Assembly: GCA_028284265.1 (NCBI GenBank)
Contig: JANQRZ010000004.1
Coordinates: forward strand, 1-64,000
Direction: 5' to 3'
Source: Rhodothermales bacterium
Lineage (GTDB): Bacteria; Bacteroidota; Rhodothermia; Rhodothermales; JANQRZ01
DNA: 64,000 nucleotides
Part shown: positions 1 through 7,732 of the stretch, piece by piece
Numbering within the stretch: position 1 is the stretch's first letter
Layout of the letters: each line of letters begins with the position of its first letter
Position numbers and translations under genes: made by a program
Notes under the pieces: model-generated
Databases searched by the model: none
What the model was told of the DNA's origin: nothing
The model's input: the letters and a program-made list of their open reading frames with translations, nothing else

Positions 1-1424
1 GCGACCTCACGGCCACGCACGTCGTAGACCGTCACGGCGACCTTGCTGCTCTCTTCGAGCGAGAAGGTGATCTCGGTCCGCTCGACGAACGGGTTCGGGT
101 AGGCCCCGACTTCGCTCGTGCGTGCTGCGGCCTCGAACGTCGGCCACGGCGTGGCGTCGACGAGCGTCCACTCGGTCGAGGTGCCAGCCACGCGACCCGG
201 GCTGCTCACGGTCACTTCCACATCGTCGCTTGCAACGGAGGCGCTGGTGTTCGGGCCTGCGCTGATCGTGACGGTGTAGGTGCCATCGGGAGCCGCACCG
301 GGAACGCCGAGGGAGAAGCCGAGCGTCGGCGAGCAGGTGTTGGCCGGGAGGCTGCCGCTCTGGACGACGCCGGGTCCGGCGACGGAGTTGCCACCGAGGA
401 AGGCCTCGAAGTAGACGACGCCGCTGACGGGGTTGCCCGTGTTGTTGCAGACGACGTAGGTGAAGCTAGCCGTGCCGGGTGCGGAGACGGTCTGCATCTC
501 CGGGTCGGCGTCGAGCGTGAACGGATCCATCATGCCGCCGGACATCGTCTCGCTGGCACCCGCAGTGATCTCACGGACAGCCGTTGCAGCACCGATCTTA
601 CCAACGAGCGTCGTGGCACCCGTGGTCAGGTCCACCGAGCGAAGCTCGGCGGGGTTGTTGCCGAGGCCGAATTCGGCGTTGTTGAAGGCATAGATGTACA
701 TCGTGCCGTCTTGGTTGTCGAAGTCAGCCGCTTGCGCGAAGTTGCCGTCGAAGCCAGCCAAACCAAGGAGCGTCGCCGAACCGTCAGCAATGTTGAGCTC
801 GTAGATCGAGTCCTCAATGATGCTGTGGAGGTAGCCCTGGCCGTCCGGGCTGATGGCGAGACCGACGGCGCAGGTCGCTTCCGTCGTGGAACCGATGAGC
901 GAGGTCGTCAGCGTGCCGAAGTCCACCGTGTAGAGACTCGTCTGCGTGGCGCAGTCTGAGACGATGGCGTAGAACGTGCCGTCGTAGTACGACAAGTCGC
1001 CGATCTCAATGAGGCCAACGTTGCCGAGGGGCGTCTCTGCACCCGTAACCGGGTCCACGTCAAAGGCGTTGCCCGCGAAGTCGATGACGTGGAACGTCGA
1101 CAGGTCGTTGCCTGCGAAGTCACCAGCGTTGATGAAGTCCGGATTGGTTGTCCCACCAATCGAGGTGGTGCCGCCCGGGGTGTCCTGCGCGAAGCGCAAG
1201 TACTCCGGTGCCACGAAATCATTGACGGCGTCGAAGCCGAAGACCGTGTCCATCGGGCCGGAGCGATCCAGCGAGACCTCGGGCGAGTCGATGGTGCGGG
1301 CGCACTCAGCGGGGAGCGGGCCAGCCGTCGTCGCGAGGCCGCGGCAGTTGTCCTGCGCGAACGTCACGGGGGTGAGTGCCACACAGAGCGCGGCTACACT
1401 GAAAAAGCGTACAAGCGTTTTCAT
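1..1424 (-). CDS. T9SS-sorted secreted protein, C-terminus cut by window edge
   Basis: The gene reads leftward from an ATG at 1424 and has no stop before base 1, so only about 474 codons are present. The N-terminus is a Sec signal peptide (MKTLVRF, then a hydrophobic stretch ending FAQ). Near the window edge it reads AYPNPF, a serine/threonine-rich strand and VYDVRGREV, the start of a type IX secretion sorting domain of about 80 residues. The body shares blocks such as DFINAGDF and GNDL with the next gene upstream (1663-3258), so the two are tandem paralogues. That paralogue looks like a repeat-propeller or DUF4394-like protein. The mature protein is probably secreted or anchored on the cell surface. 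Its substrate is unknown. Confidence 0.8.
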   Translation of the reverse strand, partial: MKTLVRFFSVAALCVALTPVTFAQDNCRGLATTAGPLPAECARTIDSPEVSLDRSGPMDTVFGFDAVNDFVAPEYLRFAQDTPGGTTSIGGTTNPDFINAGDFAGNDLSTFHVIDFAGNAFDVDPVTGAETPLGNVGLIEIGDLSYYDGTFYAIVSDCATQTSLYTVDFGTLTTSLIGSTTEATCAVGLAISPDGQGYLHSIIEDSIYELNIADGSATLLGLAGFDGNFAQAADFDNQDGTMYIYAFNNAEFGLGNNPAELRSVDLTTGATTLVGKIGAATAVREITAGASETMSGGMMDPFTLDADPEMQTVSAPGTASFTYVVCNNTGNPVSGVVYFEAFLGGNSVAGPGVVQSGSLPANTCSPTLGFSLGVPGAAPDGTYTVTISAGPNTSASVASDDVEVTVSSPGRVAGTSTEWTLVDATPWPTFEAAARTSEVGAYPNPFVERTEITFSLEESSKVAVTVYDVRGREV

Positions 1425-1580
1425 AGGTGTGTAAGGGGTTTGGTGAAGGGAACAGGGTGCTGATCTCGGGTAGAAACCAGTCAAAGTGCAAGGAACGACG
1501 CGGCGCTGGTTTTGTCAAGAACCCTCGAAGCAAAGACAGGCGCTTCGTGGGTGCGCTTTTGGCTCAGACCACATCCGGTG

Positions 1581-1623
1581 AAAAAATAAAGCGGGGGCGA
1601 TCCGGCACCGGATCGCCCCCGCT
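1581..1623 (-). terminator. Rho-independent terminator of the 1663-3258 gene
   Basis: A perfect 16-bp inverted repeat (1590-1605 and 1608-1623, two-base loop) is followed on the minus strand by a T-rich tract (complement of 1581-1589). It lies 40 bases past the stop of the T9SS gene to its right, so it should separate the two tandem paralogues transcriptionally. Confidence 0.9.
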
Positions 1624-1662
1624 TGCGTCTGCGTGAGCAGATGCGCGGTTAGCTACGCAGGG

Positions 1663-3258
1663 CTACTTGACGAGTGTGATGCGTCCGCTCTGCACCGCAT
1701 CGCCCGCCACAAGGCGGTAGATGTAGGTGCCGACGGCGAGGCCACGCCCCTCGAAGGTGGCCGTGTGCGTACCCGCTTCCAGTGCGCCATCAGTCAGCAC
1801 GGCGACTTGACGCCCGAGTACATCGTAGACCGCAAGGCGAACGTCCGCTGCCTCGTCGAGTGAGAACGTCAGCGTCGTCTCGCGGGCGAACGGGTTGGGG
1901 TAGGCTGCAACCGTGTTGGGAGCCGCCGTTGCGGCGGCGCTCACGGTGCTCTTCAGGGACGGCCACGGCGTGGCGTCGGAGACCGTCCACGTTGCCTCGG
2001 AGGCCCCGTTCGATGCCGTCACGGTAAGCGGGAGGCTCGCCGTCATCGTAACGTTCGAGTTGTTCGGGCTGGCGCTGATGTCAACGCGGTAGGTGCCGGG
2101 CTGTGCACCCGAGGCCACGCCGAGGTCGAACGAGAGCTCCGGCAGGCAGGTCTGTCCATCCACCGAGCCGGACTCAACGCGCACTTCGGGTGAGGCCGGG
2201 CTTCCGTTGAGGAAGAGCTGGTACGTCAGCTCGCCGGAGAGACGGGTAGCGACGCCGTTGCAGACTTGGTAGGAGAACGTTGCCGTGCCGCCCTGCGGAA
2301 CACTTTCAACCTCGGTCGAAGCCGCGACACTGAAGTTGTCGCGCGGCGTCCGGCTGGACCCAGCACCGATCTGGTTGCGACCACCGGGGAACGCGCCACC
2401 AAGCCGGCCGAGGAAGGTGGTGTTGCCATTGGCCTTGTCGACCATGCGAAGCTCGCCCCGGCGCGTATCGTTGTTGTACGCATAGGCGAAGAGGGTGCCG
2501 GTCATGTTGTCGAAGTCCATCTCCTGCCCGAAGTTCGGGTCGAAGTCGAGCGGACCGACAATGCTCACGTCGCCGTTGGACTTGCTGATCGTCACCAACT
2601 GGTTGGTGTTGATGCCGTAGGCGTAGAGCGTCCCATCAGTGGGGTCCGAGGCCAGCGCGATGCCGCAGAGGAGGTCGCGTTCTTCGGCAGGGCCGACCCG
2701 CGTGCGGGTGCGTGCGTCGATGTCGATGACGAAGAGCGAGGTCTCGCTGCCACAGTCGGCAGACAGCGCGTAGAAGACCTGGTCTCGGTAGTCCCACGTC
2801 ATCGCGGTCCACGTCTGACCGTTCGGCGGGTCGATCCGACCGAGGTTGGTGACGTTGCCGGTGTTGGCGTTGACCGAGATGGCGCGGCCCTCGGCATCGA
2901 GGCCGTACCAGATCGTAAGGTCGTTGCCGCGGAAGTCCCCGGCGTTGATGAAGTCCGACGGGTTGAACGGCGTGACGAGACCGTAGACCTGCGGGCGGTC
3001 TTCCTCGAACCGGACGAAGGCCGAGTTCTGGTAGTCGTGGCCGAAGGCGGGGGCGTTCGAGGCGAGGCGGAGAGCCGGGGCCACCTCAGGAGCCTCGGAG
3101 AGCGAGGCGCAGGCGGCGATGGCGTGGTCAGCAGGGCCAGCGGACAGCACCGTCCGGTCGCAGCTATCCTCTTGGGTAGCGGACTGTTGGGCGGCTGCAA
3201 AGGGGGCGAGGGCGACGCAGAGCGCCGCCACGCGGAGGAAGCGTGGGGTGAGCTTCAT
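1663..3258 (-). CDS. T9SS type A sorting domain protein, propeller-like
   Basis: 531 residues from ATG 3258. I chose this over the open frame's upstream start because it begins a clean signal peptide (MKLTPRFLRV, hydrophobic core, AAAQ). The middle has repeated blocks in which aromatic and Asp/Gly motifs alternate (YAYGINTNQL, FAYAYNNDT), like DUF4394 or quinoprotein-type beta-propellers. A CARDB/immunoglobulin-like segment follows (FSYQVCNG). The last 80 residues are a T9SS sorting domain (AYPNPFARET, VYDVLGRQVAVL, GTYIYRL). It is a tandem paralogue of the gene at 1-1424 and has its own terminator at 1581-1623. It is probably a surface or secreted protein. Catalytic function is not evident. 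Confidence 0.85.
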   Translation of the reverse strand: MKLTPRFLRVAALCVALAPFAAAQQSATQEDSCDRTVLSAGPADHAIAACASLSEAPEVAPALRLASNAPAFGHDYQNSAFVRFEEDRPQVYGLVTPFNPSDFINAGDFRGNDLTIWYGLDAEGRAISVNANTGNVTNLGRIDPPNGQTWTAMTWDYRDQVFYALSADCGSETSLFVIDIDARTRTRVGPAEERDLLCGIALASDPTDGTLYAYGINTNQLVTISKSNGDVSIVGPLDFDPNFGQEMDFDNMTGTLFAYAYNNDTRRGELRMVDKANGNTTFLGRLGGAFPGGRNQIGAGSSRTPRDNFSVAASTEVESVPQGGTATFSYQVCNGVATRLSGELTYQLFLNGSPASPEVRVESGSVDGQTCLPELSFDLGVASGAQPGTYRVDISASPNNSNVTMTASLPLTVTASNGASEATWTVSDATPWPSLKSTVSAAATAAPNTVAAYPNPFARETTLTFSLDEAADVRLAVYDVLGRQVAVLTDGALEAGTHTATFEGRGLAVGTYIYRLVAGDAVQSGRITLVK

Positions 3259-3584
3259 AGGATGGTAAGGTATTGTGTGGTGGATAGGTAGAACGTGTCG
3301 TCTGGTGGGAACGACACTTTGGGCACTGCTAAACAACCACCGTGTTTTCCCTATGTCAATAGCATGGAGCGTGAAGTGGCTAAGAAAGTCCAAAGGCCAC
3401 TTGACTATGTCAACCTGAAGCGACGAAAGGGAATACCAAGGTGACAGCGAGGACTAGGAGTATCGTCCATCCCACGGGGTGACTTTAATCCTCCTGCGCA
3501 TAGGGGTTTCCCTTATCATGGTGCGCGCCAGTGGGCGCATATCACAACCTCCTTCTTGCCACTTGCGCCGCTGAGGGGGGAGTG
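3259..3584. other. Gene-free spacer between divergent genes
   Basis: No coding frame here looks real. The stretch separates the leftward T9SS gene (start 3258) from the rightward RiPP-like gene. It should hold the promoter of the leftward gene, but I could not pick one box with confidence. The right end contains the TTG of the promoter described at 3563-3592. Confidence 0.6.
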
Positions 3585-3592
3585 TATATTTG
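3563..3592 (+). promoter_or_regulatory. Bacteroidota-type promoter of the RiPP-like gene
   Basis: TTG at 3563-3565, 19 bases, then TATATTTG at 3585-3592. This matches the Bacteroidota sigma-A pattern TTG-N19-TAnnTTTG exactly. Transcription should start near 3598-3600, about 48 bases before the ATG at 3647. An AGGAG ribosome-binding site sits at 3636-3640. Confidence 0.6.
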
Positions 3593-3646
3593 CGATGTGG
3601 CTCACGCTATACTTACTCTACTCTACACCACGGCCAGGAGACCGTA

Positions 3647-3844
3647 ATGAAGACTTACCAAGAACCCCAAATCACCATCTACGGTGACATCGCCGAGATC
3701 ACGGCAACGCTGGGCGACCCCTTCACGGGTGACCAGTCGTTTGATATCGACGGCAACGTGATTGAGTCCTCCGAGAACTCGATCAACCAGTGCCCGACGA
3801 TCAACAACGAGGGCTGCTTCTTCAACGAAGGCGGCGCTCCGTAA
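3647..3844 (+). CDS. Orphan RiPP precursor with lasso-type leader
   Basis: 65 residues from ATG 3647, chosen because AGGAG lies seven bases upstream and because the recognisable leader begins there. Residues 4-19 read Y-x2-P-x-I-x3-G-x5-T. This is the leader motif bound by the B1 (PqqD-like) protein of lasso-peptide systems. Thr21 sits two residues before Gly23, which would fit leader cleavage with Gly23 as core residue 1 and Asp29 as a possible ring acceptor at position 7. However, the remaining 43 residues are long for a lasso core. They carry two cysteines (49 and 57) and many acidic and Asn residues. No B, C or E maturation gene lies in the window, so processing would have to act in trans. 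It stands alone, with its own promoter (3563-3592) and a hairpin after it (3890-3921). The leader family is fairly sure. The nature of the product is open. Confidence 0.65.
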   Translation: MKTYQEPQITIYGDIAEITATLGDPFTGDQSFDIDGNVIESSENSINQCPTINNEGCFFNEGGAP

Positions 3845-3889
3845 GGACACAGCATTGACACGGCTGCTGGCCGAGGTCGGTAGCGTGTG

Positions 3890-3921
3890 CAGGCCCTAGG
3901 GACGCAGGTTCCTAGGGCCTG
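3890..3921 (+). terminator. Hairpin after the RiPP-like gene
   Basis: An 11-bp perfect stem (3890-3900 with 3911-3921) with a 10-base loop is followed by TCTGTATTT. It lies 46 bases past the stop of the RiPP-like gene and before the glycosyltransferase. The U tract is weak, so this may be a processing hairpin or a modest terminator. Confidence 0.6.
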
Positions 3922-3983
3922 TCTGTATTTCTGGGTGGAAGCGCTTCCGGTTTCGAGAGCGTCTCTGCCGCTCGGATCGGCGG

Positions 3984-3990
3984 TATCTTC
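3984..3990 (+). promoter_or_regulatory. Candidate -7 box for the glycosyltransferase operon
   Basis: TATCTTC lies 34 bases upstream of the ATG at 4025. The same box precedes several other genes in this window. No clear TTG sits 19 bases upstream, so support is partial. Confidence 0.35.
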
Positions 3991-4024
3991 GGCGCTCGTG
4001 CGTCACCGTGTCTCCATCCTCTCC

Positions 4025-5218
4025 ATGCCCCCTTCGTCTCCGCCCCGTATCGTTCTCGTCGGTCCGTTTTTTCCGTATCGGGGCGGGATCGCGCACTTCA
4101 ACAACCGGCTCGCGCAGGCCTTTGCCGAGCGATGCGACGTGCGGATGTTGAGCTTCCACCGGCAGTACCCATCGTTGCTGTTTCCCGGTGAGACGCAGTA
4201 CGAGGACACGCCGTGGGACCTGCCCGGCACGCCTGAGCGGATCATGGATTCCGTCAACCCGCTCGCATGGAAGAAGGCGGGCGATTGGCTCGCGGCGCAG
4301 CAGCCGGATGTGGTGGTGCTCGCACACTGGATCCCGTTCTTCGTCCCGGCCTACCTGATGATGCTGCGCCGGATGCGGAACGTGCTCAAGGCGCAAGGAG
4401 CACCGCAGCCCGAGGTAACGCTGTTCCTCCACAACGTGCACCCGCACAAGCCCTTTCCGTTTACGAACCCGCTGATGCGCGCCCTCATCGGTGCGGCGGA
4501 TTCGTACTTCACCCTCTCCGGGCATATCTCGGACGACCTGCGCGCCCTCAAGCCGGAGGCGCGCGTGCTCGAAGCGTTCCACCCGGTCTACGACATCTTC
4601 GAGGACGCCGTCCCCGCCGCCGAGGCGCGCCAGCAACTCGGGTTGCCGGACCGCCCCACGCTCCTCTTCTTCGGTGTCATCCGTCGGTACAAAGGGTTGG
4701 ACCTCCTCGTTGAAGCGCTCCCGAAAGTGCGCGAGCGGGTCGATGTTCAACTCCTCGTGTCGGGCGAGTTCTACGAGGACGAGGAGGAGGTAAAAGCCCG
4801 CGTCCGCGAACTTGGCCTCGACGCGGGGCTGGAGCCTGCCGTCCGCTTCTTTCCCGGCTACGTCCCGAACGAGGAGGTTCACCTTCACTTCTGCGCCTCC
4901 GACCTCGCCGTCCAGCCCTACCGCACCGCCACCCCGAGCGGTGTCGTCCAGACCGCCTTCTACTTCGGCGTGCCGCTCGTGGTCTCCGACCTCGGAGTCC
5001 TCGCCGAGATGGTGCCCGATGGCGAGGCGGGATATGTCGTCCCGCCGGAGGACGTGGACGCGCTCGCCGACACCATCGTCCGGTTCTTCGAGGGCGACCA
5101 AGCGAAGCTCATCGACGGGGCGAAAGCGCAGGGCGACCGCTACTCGTGGGACGCGCTCGTAGACGAGTTGCTACCGTTCTTCACGCGCTCCGAGCCTGCA
5201 CCCGAACCAACCGCCTAG
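4025..5218 (+). CDS. Glycosyltransferase family 4
   Basis: 397 residues. The start at 4025 is preferred over the open frame's earlier start because the protein core begins PRIVLVGPFFPYRGGIAHFN, the N-terminal donor-side strand and Gly-rich loop of GT-B enzymes. The C-terminal half has the GT4 features: FFGVIRRYKGLDLL (nucleotide-binding strand-loop with Arg and Lys) and PSGVVQTAFYFGVPLV followed by EMVPDGEAG. It should transfer a sugar from a nucleotide-sugar donor to a lipid- or sugar-linked acceptor at the cytoplasmic membrane face. Its stop (TAG 5216-5218) directly abuts the epimerase start, and the methyltransferase follows after three bases. The three therefore form one operon, probably for surface glycan assembly. 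Acceptor unknown. Confidence 0.9.
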   Translation: MPPSSPPRIVLVGPFFPYRGGIAHFNNRLAQAFAERCDVRMLSFHRQYPSLLFPGETQYEDTPWDLPGTPERIMDSVNPLAWKKAGDWLAAQQPDVVVLAHWIPFFVPAYLMMLRRMRNVLKAQGAPQPEVTLFLHNVHPHKPFPFTNPLMRALIGAADSYFTLSGHISDDLRALKPEARVLEAFHPVYDIFEDAVPAAEARQQLGLPDRPTLLFFGVIRRYKGLDLLVEALPKVRERVDVQLLVSGEFYEDEEEVKARVRELGLDAGLEPAVRFFPGYVPNEEVHLHFCASDLAVQPYRTATPSGVVQTAFYFGVPLVVSDLGVLAEMVPDGEAGYVVPPEDVDALADTIVRFFEGDQAKLIDGAKAQGDRYSWDALVDELLPFFTRSEPAPEPTA

Positions 5219-6205
5219 ATGCAAAAAGTTCTCGTCACCGGAGGGGCCGGGTTCGTCGGTCGCCACCTCGTTCGCCGCCTGCTGGAGCGGGGCGATGAGG
5301 TCCACTGTGTCGATCCCATCGTGGACTTCACGGGCGGCATCCACCCCCAAGCCGGCTGGCCGATCTTCGACCCCTGCGACCACGACGCCTTTCATTTCTA
5401 CGAGGAGGACTGCCGCAATTTCTTTCGCCGCCGAGACGATAATGACTTCGACACGGTCTTCCACCTCGCGGCGATTGTCGGCGGGCGACTCGTGATCGAG
5501 AACAACCCGCTCGCCGTGGCGGACGACCTCTCGATTGACGCCGAGTACTGGCAGTGGGCGGCGAAGGTGACACCAGGCCGGACGGCCTGCTTCTCGTCGA
5601 GCGCGGCCTACCCGGTGGACCTGCAACGAGATGGCGATTACGTCTTGCTGAAAGAAGACATGATCTCGTTCGAGGGCGACATCGGGATGCCGGACCTCTC
5701 CTATGGCTGGAGCAAACTGACGGTCGAGTACCTCGCCCGGCTCGCGCACGAGCGGCATGGGCTGAAGTCGGTCTGTTACCGCCCGTTCTCTGGCTACGGC
5801 GAGGACCAAGACGACACCTACCCGTTCCCAAGCATCTGCAAGCGTGCCATTGCCAACCGGGGCGCGGACGTGTTGAACGTGTGGGGCACCGGCGAGCAGA
5901 TGCGCGACTTCATCCACATTGAGGACTGTGTGACCGGCATCCTCCAGACCGTCGAGCAGATCGACGACGGCGATGCGGTCAACCTCTCGACCGGTGTCTA
6001 CACCAACTTCAAGCAGTTCGCCCGGATGGCTGCCGAAGCGTGTGGGTACGAACCCGAGGTGGTCGGCCTCTCCGACAAACCCTCCGGCGTCTTCGCGCGC
6101 GGCGGTGATACGACCAAGCAGCGCGCCCTCGGGTTCGTGGCGGAGACCGATTTCCGCACCGGCATCGAGCGGGCGATTGCCTACTACGAATCGCAAGGAG
6201 CCTAG
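5219..6205 (+). CDS. NAD-dependent epimerase/dehydratase (extended SDR)
   Basis: 328 residues. The N-terminus carries the Rossmann motif TGGAGFVG (residues 7-14). FHLAAIVGG follows at about 81-89, then the Ser126-128 cluster (SSSAAYP), then the catalytic Tyr162-x3-Lys166 (YGWSK). RPFSGYG and FIHIEDCV are substrate-pocket motifs of nucleotide-sugar epimerases. The overall pattern resembles GDP-mannose 3,5-epimerase or GDP-fucose synthase relatives, but substrate cannot be assigned. The ATG immediately follows the glycosyltransferase stop codon, and the methyltransferase starts three bases after this gene. It probably supplies or modifies the activated sugar used by its neighbour. Confidence 0.9.
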   Translation: MQKVLVTGGAGFVGRHLVRRLLERGDEVHCVDPIVDFTGGIHPQAGWPIFDPCDHDAFHFYEEDCRNFFRRRDDNDFDTVFHLAAIVGGRLVIENNPLAVADDLSIDAEYWQWAAKVTPGRTACFSSSAAYPVDLQRDGDYVLLKEDMISFEGDIGMPDLSYGWSKLTVEYLARLAHERHGLKSVCYRPFSGYGEDQDDTYPFPSICKRAIANRGADVLNVWGTGEQMRDFIHIEDCVTGILQTVEQIDDGDAVNLSTGVYTNFKQFARMAAEACGYEPEVVGLSDKPSGVFARGGDTTKQRALGFVAETDFRTGIERAIAYYESQGA

Positions 6206-6208
6206 CCG

Positions 6209-7033
6209 ATGGACTACGATCCCGTCAAAGACCGGCTCGGCGATGCGTTCGGGCGCTCGCCTGCACTGAACAAGGTTTTTTACCGACTGCTCGACACGGT
6301 CTTCCTCCGCTCGTGGTACGTTCGCCGTGAGCTGCGGGCGCTCATCGAGTCGATGCCCAAAGATCGCCCGGTGCGCGTGCTCGACGCCGGGACCGGGTTT
6401 GGGCAGTACGCCTATTTCTTGCTCGACCAGTTTCCGCACGTCGAAGTCACGGCGGTGGACGTGAAGGCCGACTACCTCGCCCGCGCTCGCACGTTCTTCG
6501 ATCAGACCCCCCACGCCGACCGCATCGCCTTCCGCCAACTCGACCTCACCGAGCCGATGGAGCAAGAGGCCGTCTACGACCTCTGCCTGAGCGTCGACGT
6601 GATGGAGCACATCGAGGATGACCGCGCCGTGTTCCGCAACTTCCGGCAGGTGCTCCGGCCCGGTGGCTACGTCATCGTCAACACGCCGAGTGATCAGGGG
6701 GGTAGCGGCGTCACCGAGGAAGGCGAGGAGAGCTTCATCGGCGAGCACGTCCGCGACGGGTATCCGCCCGCCGAGTTGCAGGAGAAGCTAGAGACGGCGG
6801 GGCTGGAGGTCGTCGACTGGATGTACACCTACGGACGCTACGGGTCGGCGGGGTGGCGGCTCCTCGTCAAGTGGCCCATCGGACTGCTGAACCGAAGCAT
6901 GGCCTTCGGCGCACTCTTGCCGTTCTACTATCTCCCCGCGCTGCCGACGGGCCTCGCTCTCAACGCCCTCGACCTCCGCGAGAAGAATTCGACCGGCACC
7001 GGGCTGCTGATGATTTCAAGAAAGCCCGCGTGA
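6209..7033 (+). CDS. Class I SAM-dependent methyltransferase
   Basis: 274 residues. Motif I is VRVLDAGTGFGQYAYFL (about residues 53-70), with the acidic loop of motif II in VTAVDVK and LSVDVMEHI as motif IV. A hydrophobic stretch near the C-terminus (GLLNRSMAFGALLPFYYLPA) resembles membrane-associated methyltransferases of glycan or lipid clusters. It starts three bases after the epimerase stop, so it is the third gene of the sugar operon. It could methylate a sugar, a lipid-linked glycan or a quinone-like molecule. The context favours a glycan. Confidence 0.88.
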   Translation: MDYDPVKDRLGDAFGRSPALNKVFYRLLDTVFLRSWYVRRELRALIESMPKDRPVRVLDAGTGFGQYAYFLLDQFPHVEVTAVDVKADYLARARTFFDQTPHADRIAFRQLDLTEPMEQEAVYDLCLSVDVMEHIEDDRAVFRNFRQVLRPGGYVIVNTPSDQGGSGVTEEGEESFIGEHVRDGYPPAELQEKLETAGLEVVDWMYTYGRYGSAGWRLLVKWPIGLLNRSMAFGALLPFYYLPALPTGLALNALDLREKNSTGTGLLMISRKPA

Positions 7034-7083
7034 ACGCTCGTCCGCTAGGCGCGTATCAAGCGCCGCACCATTCATCTGAGCCG

Positions 7084-7653
7084 ATGCCTGCGACCCTGCT
7101 AGAACCCCACACGTTTACGGTAGACGAGTACCACGCTCTCGCCGAAGCTGGTATTCTCTGCGAGGACAGTCGCGTCGAACTCATTGATGGAATCATCACC
7201 GCTATGTCCCCTGTCGGAGCCGCCCACATCGCTTGTGTCAATCGTCTTACTCGGCTTTTCAACCGGATCGGGCTAGCTTTGGATGATGCGTTCGTCGTCA
7301 GCGTGCAGAACCCGGTGCGGCTTGGGCCGAAGCAGGAGCCGGAGCCGGACATCGCACTCTTGCGACCGATGACAGAGGTGCGTGTGCCCGAAGCAGCCGA
7401 TGCGCTCCTCGTTATCGAGGTGGCGGATGCGACGCTCGCGACGGACCGGGCGGTGAAAGCGCCGCGCTATGCTGCCGCCGGGGTGCCCGAAGTGTGGATC
7501 GTCAACCTACCGGACAAGCAGATCGAGGTGTACCGCCGCCCCGGAGCCAACGGGTATCTCGAAACCCGAGTCGCAGCGCCGGGCGAGTCACTGAGGTTCG
7601 CGGCACTTCCCGATGCAAGCGAGGTTAGGGTCTCGGACATGCTGGGAATGTAG
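7084..7653 (+). CDS. Uma2 family PD-(D/E)XK nuclease-fold protein
   Basis: 189 residues from ATG 7084. The open frame extends further upstream, but that part overlaps the methyltransferase in another frame. The order F(T)[55 protein letters not shown] is typical of Uma2/DUF820 proteins. The Asp of EPDIALL, the Glu of VIEVAD and the Lys of the YAAAGV helix region match the expected nuclease-type site. These small genes are often scattered and multicopy in Bacteroidota and cyanobacteria. Their biological role is unsettled. Confidence 0.88.
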   Translation: MPATLLEPHTFTVDEYHALAEAGILCEDSRVELIDGIITAMSPVGAAHIACVNRLTRLFNRIGLALDDAFVVSVQNPVRLGPKQEPEPDIALLRPMTEVRVPEAADALLVIEVADATLATDRAVKAPRYAAAGVPEVWIVNLPDKQIEVYRRPGANGYLETRVAAPGESLRFAALPDASEVRVSDMLGM

Positions 7654-7732
7654 CTCCGGGAGGAATTCGTCGGCGGGAGCGGGCGGCAGGCGTTACCTTA
7701 GCGAAACCCTCCGCACCCAGACCCCGGCTCTC

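Noticed and set aside
5171-6748. A 525-codon minus-strand frame
   Set aside because: Antisense to the epimerase and methyltransferase genes, which carry clear motifs. The frame's sequence is shadow-like.
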